Shown here piece after piece: positions 1-5,112 of a DNA stretch of 5,919 nt. Below the pieces are notes generated by a model. The model was not told the DNA's origin, ran no database searches, and saw only the letters and a program-made list of their open reading frames with translations. The stretch's first letter is position 1, and each line of letters starts with the position of its first letter. The translations under genes were made by a program, and so were the position numbers. Source of the stretch: Gammaproteobacteria bacterium (GTDB lineage Bacteria > Pseudomonadota > Gammaproteobacteria > J113); NCBI GenBank assembly GCA_003694425.1, contig RFJX01000055.1, forward strand, positions 1 through 5,919. The letters are read 5' to 3'.

Positions 1-403
1 CAACATCGGCCACTTCGACGACGAGATCGATGTCGCCAGCCTGCGCCAGTACACCTGGGAGAACATCAAGCCGCAGGTGGACCACATCATCTTCCCCGAC
101 GGCCGGAAGCTGATCCTGCTGGCCGAGGGACGGCTGGTGAACCTGGGCTGCGCCACCGGCCACCCCAGCTTCGTCATGTCCAATTCCTTCAGCAACCAGA
201 CCCTGGCCCAGATCGAGCTGTTCTGCCACGGCGAGCGGTACGAAAACCGGGTCTACATGCTGCCGAAGAAGCTGGACGAGGAGGTGGCGCGCCTGCACCT
301 GGGCAAGATCGGGGCGAACCTGACTACCCTCACCCCGGAGCAGGCGGAGTACATCGGGGTGCCGGTGGAGGGACCCTACAAGCCCGACCACTACCGGTAC
401 TGA
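1..403 (+). CDS. ahcY: S-adenosyl-L-homocysteine hydrolase, C-terminal part (5' end outside window)
   Basis: This cytosolic, NAD-dependent enzyme reversibly splits S-adenosylhomocysteine into adenosine and homocysteine, relieving product inhibition of methyltransferases. Only the last 133 codons are present; full bacterial enzymes are about 430-470 aa, so roughly 70% lies upstream. The reading frame starts at base 2. Recognisable family features are the opening [10 protein letters not shown] segment (NAD-binding region), [16 protein letters not shown] followed by [15 protein letters not shown], and the C-terminal tail KPDHYRY. In the family that tail's Lys and Tyr reach into the neighbouring subunit's NAD site, which is why it is so conserved. 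The tail is intact, so the gene ends normally. The stop is 4 nt before metF, an arrangement also known in Pseudomonas-type genomes, which supports a methyl-cycle operon. Any SAH riboswitch or promoter would lie upstream of this window. The identification is essentially certain. Confidence 0.97.
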   Translation, partial: NIGHFDDEIDVASLRQYTWENIKPQVDHIIFPDGRKLILLAEGRLVNLGCATGHPSFVMSNSFSNQTLAQIELFCHGERYENRVYMLPKKLDEEVARLHLGKIGANLTTLTPEQAEYIGVPVEGPYKPDHYRY

Positions 404-410
404 GGCGATG
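401..410 (+). promoter_or_regulatory. ahcY-metF translational junction (TGAGGCGATG)
   Basis: The ahcY stop TGA and the metF start ATG are separated by GGCG. The only purine-rich match to a Shine-Dalgarno sequence is GAGG, which overlaps the stop and ends just 2 nt before the ATG. That is closer than the usual 5-9 nt. Start of metF therefore probably depends on ribosomes finishing ahcY (termination-reinitiation). This is inferred from spacing alone. Confidence 0.5.
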
Positions 411-1274
411 ACGGAGAACGGACTTGCCCTGAGCTTCGAGTTCTTCCCGCCGCGGACGCCGGAGGCCAAGGGCAAGCTGCAGACCACCATCGCCCGGCTG
501 GCGAAGCTGGGGCCCGACTACTGCTCGGTCACCTTCGGCGCCGGCGGAAGCACCCGGGAGAAGACCTTCGAGACGGTGGTCGGGATCGAGCGCGAGACCG
601 GCATCGAGGCGGCCCCCCACCTCTCCTGCATTGGGCTGTCGCTGGAGGAGATCCGGGAGACCCTGGAGCGCTACCGCGAGGCCGGCATCCGCCGGCTGGT
701 GGCGCTGCGGGGGGATCTGGGCTCGGGCAACATCGGCGGAGGCCCGCTGCGCTACGCCAATGAACTGGTGGAGTTCATCCGCAAGGAGACCGGCGACCAC
801 TTCATCATCGAGGTGGCGGCCTATCCGGAGGTCCATCCCCAGGCCCGCTCGGCGCGGGAGGACCTGCTCAACTTCAAGCGGAAGGTGGAGGCCGGCGCCG
901 ACGGCGCCATCACCCAGTACTTCTACAATGCGGATGCCTATTTCCGTTTCGTCGAGGACGCCCGCCGGCTCGGGGTGGAGATCCCGATCGTTCCCGGCAT
1001 CATGCCGATCACCAACTGCAGCCAGCTGGTCCGTTTCTCCGAGGCCTGCGGGGCGGAGATCCCGCGCTGGATCCTGATGCGCCTGCGCGACTTCGGCGAC
1101 GATCGGGCGGCGATCCGCGAGTTCGGTACCGAGGTGACCATCGAGCTGTGCCGGCGGCTGCTGGAGGGAGGCGCGCCGGGCCTGCACTTCTATACCATGA
1201 ACCAGTACCAGGCCACCGAGGCGATCTGGCGGGCGCTCGGCCTGCGGCAGCAGGAGGCCCGGGCCAGCGCCTGA
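408..1274 (+). CDS. metF: 5,10-methylenetetrahydrofolate reductase
   Basis: MetF is a cytosolic FAD enzyme that reduces 5,10-methylene-THF to 5-methyl-THF, the methyl donor used by methionine synthase to remethylate homocysteine. The 288-aa product has the usual length of the bacterial single-domain TIM-barrel form and lacks the C-terminal regulatory domain of eukaryotic enzymes. Family landmarks appear in order: FEFFPP at residues 10-15 (Glu11 corresponds to the catalytic Glu28 of E. coli), VTFGAGGSTREKT at 41-53, the HLSC segment at 71-74, ALRGD at 99-103 (Asp103 corresponds to E. coli Asp120 near the flavin), YPEVHP at 139-144, ADGAITQYFY at 164-173 (Gln170 corresponds to Gln183) and VPGIMPITN further on. 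No catalytic residue appears lost. ATG 408 is chosen because the conserved barrel begins only nine residues later and no better start exists. It sits between ahcY and a response regulator with 4-nt gaps on both sides, so it is probably expressed with them. Confidence 0.97.
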   Translation: MTENGLALSFEFFPPRTPEAKGKLQTTIARLAKLGPDYCSVTFGAGGSTREKTFETVVGIERETGIEAAPHLSCIGLSLEEIRETLERYREAGIRRLVALRGDLGSGNIGGGPLRYANELVEFIRKETGDHFIIEVAAYPEVHPQARSAREDLLNFKRKVEAGADGAITQYFYNADAYFRFVEDARRLGVEIPIVPGIMPITNCSQLVRFSEACGAEIPRWILMRLRDFGDDRAAIREFGTEVTIELCRRLLEGGAPGLHFYTMNQYQATEAIWRALGLRQQEARASA

Positions 1275-1281
1275 GGCGATG
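1272..1281 (+). promoter_or_regulatory. metF-regulator translational junction (TGAGGCGATG)
   Basis: The metF stop and the regulator start are joined by exactly the same ten bases as at the ahcY-metF junction (eleven when the preceding C is counted). Here too GAGG lies only 2 nt from the ATG, so this is not a well-spaced ribosome binding site. The regulator is probably translated by coupling to metF. The identity could reflect selection for coupling or chance. Confidence 0.45.
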
Positions 1282-2703
1282 GCGAGTCCGGCGGCAGAGT
1301 CACGGTCACCGCAGCGGGAACCCCTGCTGCTGGTGGACGACGACCCGCTGATCCTCGAGACTCTCGGCTTCCTCCTCGAGGAGGAGTTCGAGGTGATCCC
1401 GGCGGCCAGCCGCGAGCAGGCGCGCAAGGCCCTGCAGAAGCTGGCCGCCCCGCCGCGCCTGGCGCTGGTGGACCTGGGGCTGCCGCCCCGTCCCCACTCC
1501 CCGCAGCAGGGCTTCGCCCTGGTCGGAGAGCTGCTTGCCGCCAGTCCCGGGATGCGGGTGCTGATCCTCTCCGGGCAGAGCAGCCGCGAGAACATCCAGC
1601 ACGCCCTGACCCTGGGGGCGGTCGACTTCATCCCCAAACCCTGCGAGCCGGAGGTGCTCAGGGCCCGGATCCGGCACCAGCAGGCGATGCTGGAGGCCGA
1701 GCAGCAACAGGAACCGGCGGTACGGGAGGTCGAGCTGATCGGCCAGAGCCCGGAACTGAAGACCCTCGAGGCGCTGGTCCTGCAGTTCGCGCAGTCCCCC
1801 TTCCCGGTACTGATCGAGGGGGAGTCGGGCAGCGGCAAGGAACTGGTCGCCCGGCGGCTGCACACCCATGGCCCGCATCCGGAGGCGCCCTGGCTGACCC
1901 TGAACTGTTCGGCTCTGCCGGCGGACCTGCTCGAGGCGCAGCTCTTCGGCCACGCGCGCGGCGCCTTCACCGGCGCCAGCGGGGATCGGACCGGCTTCTT
2001 CGAGGAGGCCGGCGAGGGGACCCTGTTCCTGGACGAGATCGGCGAGCTGCCGCTCGCCCTGCAGGCCAAGCTCCTGCGGGTGCTGGAGAACGGCGAGTTC
2101 TACCGCCTCGGCGAGGCGGCCCCGCGCCGCTCCCGCGCCCGCATCGTGACCGCCACCAACCGGGACCTGCGCGAGGAGGTGCGCAGCGGCCGCTTCCGCG
2201 AGGACCTCTTCCACCGCATCGGGGTGCTCACCCTGGTGGTGCCGCCGCTGCGTGACCGGGACGGTGACATCGGCCTGCTGCTCGACCACTTCACCCGTCT
2301 CTATGCCCGCGGCGGCACCCCCTTCGAACTGGCACCGGAGGCGCGTGAGTTGCTGGAGGAGTACCCCTTCCCGGGCAACGTGCGCGAACTGCGCAACATC
2401 GTGATCCGCCTGACGGCCAAGTATCCGGGCCAGCGGGTCGGCAGGGAGCAGCTGGAGGCGGAGCTGGAGACCACCCTGCTGGCGCCCTTCGGCGAGGAGG
2501 AGCGGGCCAGCGCCGAGCTGGCGGCCGAGCTGCGCTCTCCGGGCTTCTGCCTGGACGAGCGCCTGCAGCAGCGGGAGCGGGATTACATCCAGGCCGCGCT
2601 GGAACTCGCCGGCGGCAACCTGAGCAAGGCCGCGCGCATGCTCGGCATCAACCGCACCACCCTCTACAGCCGCATCCAGCGCCTGGCCCTGCGCGAGGAT
2701 TGA
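1279..2703 (+). CDS. Sigma-54-dependent response regulator, PrsR-like (receiver + AAA+ + Fis HTH)
   Basis: This NtrC-family activator is predicted to be phosphorylated by a histidine kinase and then use ATP hydrolysis to open sigma-54 promoters. The 474 residues hold three domains. The receiver (about 15-135) has the acidic pair Asp20/Asp21, phosphoacceptor Asp65, Ser98 and Lys120, all the expected switch residues. A short Gln/Glu-rich linker (about 138-150) follows. The AAA+ domain (about 152-390) has Walker A GESGSGK at 181-187, the sigma-54-contacting GAFTGA loop at 228-233, Walker B LFLDEI at 249-254, arginine-finger region FREDLFHR at 306-313 and PGNVREL at 365-371. A Fis-type helix-turn-helix (about 441-468) closes the protein. 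The receiver has an insertion right after Asp65 (LGLPPRPHSPQQG), recalling the LGLPP.P....G pattern of PrsR, the regulator linked to PEP-CTERM/exopolysaccharide systems; that subfamily call is from memory and tentative. No kinase gene is visible. It follows metF by 4 nt, an unexpected partner for methyl-cycle enzymes. Start ATG 1279 leaves a 14-residue lead before the first receiver strand. Confidence 0.93.
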   Translation: MASPAAESRSPQREPLLLVDDDPLILETLGFLLEEEFEVIPAASREQARKALQKLAAPPRLALVDLGLPPRPHSPQQGFALVGELLAASPGMRVLILSGQSSRENIQHALTLGAVDFIPKPCEPEVLRARIRHQQAMLEAEQQQEPAVREVELIGQSPELKTLEALVLQFAQSPFPVLIEGESGSGKELVARRLHTHGPHPEAPWLTLNCSALPADLLEAQLFGHARGAFTGASGDRTGFFEEAGEGTLFLDEIGELPLALQAKLLRVLENGEFYRLGEAAPRRSRARIVTATNRDLREEVRSGRFREDLFHRIGVLTLVVPPLRDRDGDIGLLLDHFTRLYARGGTPFELAPEARELLEEYPFPGNVRELRNIVIRLTAKYPGQRVGREQLEAELETTLLAPFGEEERASAELAAELRSPGFCLDERLQQRERDYIQAALELAGGNLSKAARMLGINRTTLYSRIQRLALRED

Positions 2704-2722
2704 GCGCGAGGTGCAGAGGGAA

Positions 2723-2752
2723 TTCATCACGGAGACACGGAGGGCACGGAGA
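2723..2752 (+). repeat. Left inverted-repeat arm (CACGGAG units)
   Basis: This arm contains three CACGGAG units spaced 8 and 9 nt apart. It starts 19 nt after the regulator stop codon and is flanked by two GAATTC hexamers (2720-2725 and 2751-2756), which overlap its ends. It pairs with 2880-2909. Confidence 0.75.
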
Positions 2753-2806
2753 ATTCTCATCCATAATAGAGACACCGGATTGAATTGCTGTTGACTGCCG
2801 GCATTC

Positions 2807-2860
2807 GGCAATCGGACAGGCATTCAGGTCCGGGCAAACATGACAGAGAGCCGATTGCTG
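2807..2860. repeat. Small inner inverted repeat (GCAATCGG / CCGATTGC)
   Basis: GCAATCGG within 2807-2815 and its exact complement CCGATTGC at 2851-2858 are 8-bp inverted copies inside the core of the larger element. The core also has short direct repeats: ATTGCTG at 2784-2790 and 2854-2860, and GGCATTC at 2800 and 2819. The pairing could nest inside the hairpin formed by the outer arms. At this length chance is not excluded. Confidence 0.35.
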
Positions 2861-2879
2861 AGGGCCAATAGCCTTTTCC

Positions 2880-2909
2880 TCTCCGTGACCTCTGTGCCTT
2901 CGTGGTGAG
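2880..2909 (-). repeat. Right inverted-repeat arm
   Basis: Read on the minus strand this arm matches the left arm at 24 of 30 positions, ending in the shared CACGGAGA. It lies 5 nt beyond the stop codon of the minus-strand GT9 gene, so any transcript of that gene runs straight into it. Confidence 0.75.
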
Positions 2910-2914
2910 AAAAA

Positions 2915-3886
2915 TCAGATCAAACCATCTTCCTGAAGCCGCTCCAGGACCTGCTCCACGGTGATTCCGGCGAGGCAGGCGTGGCCCCGTTCCGGTGGAC
3001 ACGCCTCCAGGCTGCAGGGGCTGCAGTCGAGCTCCCGGTACAGGACCCGTTCGGCCTGGCCCAGGGCGTGGTTGCGGCGCCAGTCGGTCGGGCCGAAGAG
3101 GGCGTAGACCGGGATCCCCGAGGCGGAGAGCACGTGCATCGGGGCCGAGTCGGTGGTCACCGCGAAGCGGGCCTGCCGCCCCAGTTCGGCCAGTTGCGGC
3201 AGGCTGAAGCGGGCCGTGGCATCGATCCCCGCCTGATCGGCCAGTTGCCGGTTCAGTGCCTCGTCCACCTCCGAGCCGGCCCAGACGCAGGGCAGCCCCC
3301 GTTCCGCCAGGGCGGTGGCCAGGGCGGCGAAGTGCGGCCAGCGCTTGGAGACCCAGCGCGGGCTGGCGCCGGCGTGGCAGACCACGAAGCGGCCCGCTTC
3401 CAGACCCTGCCAGCGGACCCATTCGAGCACCGCCTCCCGCTCCTCTTCGGCAATGGGCAGATGCGGCTGCGGCGCGGCCGGCTCCACCCCCGCGCTGGCC
3501 AGGACCTGGTTCATGCGCTCGAAGATGTGGCACTGGCCCCGGTAGCGGTCGGGCGGATGATGGGTGTAGGGGAAGCGGGGATGGTTGCCGACCCGCTCGG
3601 GCGCCCCGGAGAGGGCGCAGAGCAGGGCGCTGCGATCCGAGGACTGCAGGTCGTAGATCCGGTCGAAGCGTTCTCCCCGGACCCAGCGCAGGGTCTGCCA
3701 CATCGCCCCCTTGCGCGGGAAGGCCACCACCCTCAGCCCCTGCCAGTGGCGGAACAGGCCGGCGAAGGCCGGGGCCGTGAGCAGGGTCAGTCCGGCGCCG
3801 GCGTGATGCTCCTGCAGGCGCCGGATCAGGGTGGTGGCCATCACCACGTCGCCCAGGGCCCCCAGCTTGATGACGAGGACCTTCAC
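2915..3886 (-). CDS. Glycosyltransferase family 9 (heptosyltransferase-like)
   Basis: GT9 enzymes are GT-B-fold cytoplasmic transferases that move heptose or related sugars from nucleotide donors onto LPS core or similar glycolipids. The 323-aa product is of normal family length. The N-terminal MKVLVIKLGALGDVVMAT carries Asp13, matching the catalytic Asp13 of E. coli WaaC. A K-R-W motif at 181-183 corresponds to the family's KxW donor-domain signature. TDSAPMH at 245-251 and GIPVYALFGPTD at 257-268 are the donor-binding core, with His251 present. The C-terminal part holds a Cys pattern (Cys288, 291, 296, 304) also seen in some relatives. I chose GTG 3886 because the conserved first strand begins right there and GGAG (3893-3896) lies 6 nt upstream. 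An open frame continues to 4264, but it only reads antiframe through the upstream gene. The start overlaps the ligase stop by GTGA, so translation is probably coupled. Donor and acceptor cannot be told from sequence. Confidence 0.92.
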   Translation of the reverse strand: MKVLVIKLGALGDVVMATTLIRRLQEHHAGAGLTLLTAPAFAGLFRHWQGLRVVAFPRKGAMWQTLRWVRGERFDRIYDLQSSDRSALLCALSGAPERVGNHPRFPYTHHPPDRYRGQCHIFERMNQVLASAGVEPAAPQPHLPIAEEEREAVLEWVRWQGLEAGRFVVCHAGASPRWVSKRWPHFAALATALAERGLPCVWAGSEVDEALNRQLADQAGIDATARFSLPQLAELGRQARFAVTTDSAPMHVLSASGIPVYALFGPTDWRRNHALGQAERVLYRELDCSPCSLEACPPERGHACLAGITVEQVLERLQEDGLI

Positions 3887-5112
3887 CGCCGGCTCCGGGG
3901 CAGGGAGGCGATGGCCAGCGGCAGGAACAGCCAGACGAGCGTGGACCAGTAGGTGCCGTAGAAGGCGTTGCTCACGTTGAATGGCATGGCGGCGACGAAG
4001 GCGGTCATCACCAGCGGCGGGTCCGCCCCCCGCAGCCCCGCGCGCACCAGCAGCAGGAGGAACAACAGGTAGCCTGCCAGGCCGATCCCGCCGGTCTCGG
4101 CGGCTATCTCGAGCAGCAGGGAGTGGGGATGGGTCTGGCCACTGGCGCCGTGGGCGATCCAGAAGTCCCCGGGGCGGGCGTAGTCGCGGTAGACCTTGCG
4201 GTAGCCGCGCGGCCCCACCCCGTTGACCCAGTGGGCCCGGGCCATGTCGAGCGCGGTCTGCCACAGCGAGACCCGGTGGGAGGTGGCCTGATCGAACCGC
4301 TGCAGGTCACCGGAGAGCAGGCCGCCGGCGGTCTGGGTCATGCCGCGCAGGGCGGGGCTGGTCTGCAGCAGCAGGGCCACGGTCAGGGCCGCACCGGCCG
4401 CCAGGCCGGCGGTCAGGCGCCACGAGAGCCTCCCCCGCAGCAGCGCGTGGCCGGCCCAGAGGAGGAGGGCGACGGCGTACATCAGCCAGGCCGCCCGCTT
4501 GTTGGAGAGCAGGATCACCGCGGTGTAGGGGAAGAGCCAGAGCCACACCCAGGGGCGGCCGGCGGCCATCCGGCGCAGCCCCTCCAGCACCAGCGGCGCG
4601 AGGATGGCGAGGAGCTGGCCGAGACGCATCTTGGGGTAGAACATCCCGGTGAGCTGGCCGCGGTCGTAGGGGTAGCCGAACAGGTCGGTGCCGCTGAAGT
4701 ACTGCAGGAGGGCGTCGGCGACCCAGAATCCGGTCACGGCCAGCACCCCCTTGAGCAGGAAGTCGCGCCGGTCCGGATCACCCAGCAGCACCGTCACGTA
4801 GAGACCGGCGAGGAAGAAGCGCGGATACTGCAGGGCGTTGGACCAGGCGCGCGCCGGGTTGGCGGCGTCGGGCAGGCTGGCGAGGATCGGCAGCCAGAGG
4901 CAGAGGAACAGCAGGCCCAGCAGGCGCACGGCAGGGTCGGCCAGGAGCTCCCGTGGCCGGCGGATCAGCAGCACCAGACCGGCCAGGGTGATCAGTCCGT
5001 AGGCGATGTTGAAGGCGGCCTTGGTGGCCAGCAGCAGCAGGGTGAGGAGGATGAGCAGCTCACCCCGCCGCTCGCGCAGGAGCGCCGCCAGACGGGCGGG
5101 TTCAGTCCGCAT
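3883..5112 (-). CDS. O-antigen ligase / Wzy_C-type polytopic membrane protein (WaaL-like)
   Basis: Proteins of this family sit in the inner membrane and act on the periplasmic side, either transferring undecaprenyl-linked O-antigen to lipid A-core (WaaL) or polymerising glycan (Wzy). The 409-aa product is of normal length and rich in hydrophobic stretches. About ten or more membrane segments can be guessed, for example near 18-30, 35-51, 61-81, 97-111, 118-135, 164-180, 186-203, 206-226, 232-250, 331-355 and 383-405. The large periplasmic loop (about 255-330) contains SHRVSLWQTALDMARAHW, then NGVGPRGY, then HPHSLLLEIAAETGG. The Arg206 (SNKRAAW), Arg280 and His328/His330 positions match the Arg and His residues essential in WaaL enzymes. 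ATG 5112 is preferred over GTG 5115 because GGGGAG lies 7 nt upstream of the ATG. The gene overlaps the upstream GT9 gene by 11 nt and the downstream one by 4 nt. Ligase and polymerase cannot be separated by sequence alone; the flanking GT9 genes favour LPS ligase. Confidence 0.88.
   Translation of the reverse strand: MRTEPARLAALLRERRGELLILLTLLLLATKAAFNIAYGLITLAGLVLLIRRPRELLADPAVRLLGLLFLCLWLPILASLPDAANPARAWSNALQYPRFFLAGLYVTVLLGDPDRRDFLLKGVLAVTGFWVADALLQYFSGTDLFGYPYDRGQLTGMFYPKMRLGQLLAILAPLVLEGLRRMAAGRPWVWLWLFPYTAVILLSNKRAAWLMYAVALLLWAGHALLRGRLSWRLTAGLAAGAALTVALLLQTSPALRGMTQTAGGLLSGDLQRFDQATSHRVSLWQTALDMARAHWVNGVGPRGYRKVYRDYARPGDFWIAHGASGQTHPHSLLLEIAAETGGIGLAGYLLFLLLLVRAGLRGADPPLVMTAFVAAMPFNVSNAFYGTYWSTLVWLFLPLAIASLPRSRR
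3893..3896 (-). promoter_or_regulatory. Ribosome binding site deciding the GTG start of the GT9 gene
   Basis: On the minus strand GGAG lies 6 nt before GTG 3886, an ideal spacing. It sits inside the last codons of the upstream ligase gene. This supports the GTG start over the much longer open frame that begins at 4264. Confidence 0.65.

Larger units (their letters stand above)
2723..2909. repeat. Intergenic element with imperfect terminal inverted repeats
   Basis: The 211-nt gap between two convergent genes is almost filled by an element whose ends are inverted copies of each other. The left arm is 2723-2752 and the right arm 2880-2909, agreeing at 24 of 30 positions. The arms are made of short degenerate units: CACGGAG occurs three times in the left arm (2728-2734, 2736-2742, 2745-2751), and related CACGAAG, CACAGAG and CACGGAG units make up the right arm read on the minus strand. 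The core (2753-2879) is visibly less GC-rich than the flanking genes and has no convincing gene. This unit type resembles a dispersed intergenic repeat that I recall from many proteobacterial and other genomes, whose chance translation contains TTK-like strings. It may be a non-autonomous mobile or recombinational repeat, and on RNA it could fold into a long hairpin that shields or terminates both convergent transcripts. I see no clear target-site duplication and no transposase. Confidence 0.72.

Noticed and set aside
330..2069. Long open frame on the minus strand opposite metF and the regulator (579 codons)
   Set aside because: It lies antisense to two clearly recognised genes, has a low-complexity Ser/Arg/Pro-rich composition and no family resemblance. 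Long antisense open frames are expected at this GC content.
2728..2751. CRISPR-like short repeats
   Set aside because: Units are 7-9 nt and directly tandem without unique spacers of 25-40 nt, and no cas gene is near.
1306..2823. Second long minus-strand open frame (505 codons)
   Set aside because: Antisense to the response regulator, Gln/Leu/Arg-rich with no recognisable domain; it is a GC-driven shadow and its start falls inside the repeat element.
2861..2877. Intrinsic terminator (AGGGC / GCCTT stem then T-run)
   Set aside because: The stem is only 5 bp with one wobble pair and the T-run is four bases shared with the stem, too weak to call; the outer inverted repeat is the better candidate structure.
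2757..3701. Minus-strand open frame running from inside the GT9 gene through the repeat element
   Set aside because: Most of it is an out-of-frame Gly/Arg/Pro-rich shadow of the GT9 gene; the tail (TTKAQRSRRG and on) is just the chance translation of the repeat.
3887..4264. N-terminal extension of the downstream GT9 gene
   Set aside because: The extra 126 codons are Arg/Pro/Ala-rich, read out of frame through the ligase gene, and precede the conserved KVLVIKLGALGD start that has its own GGAG.
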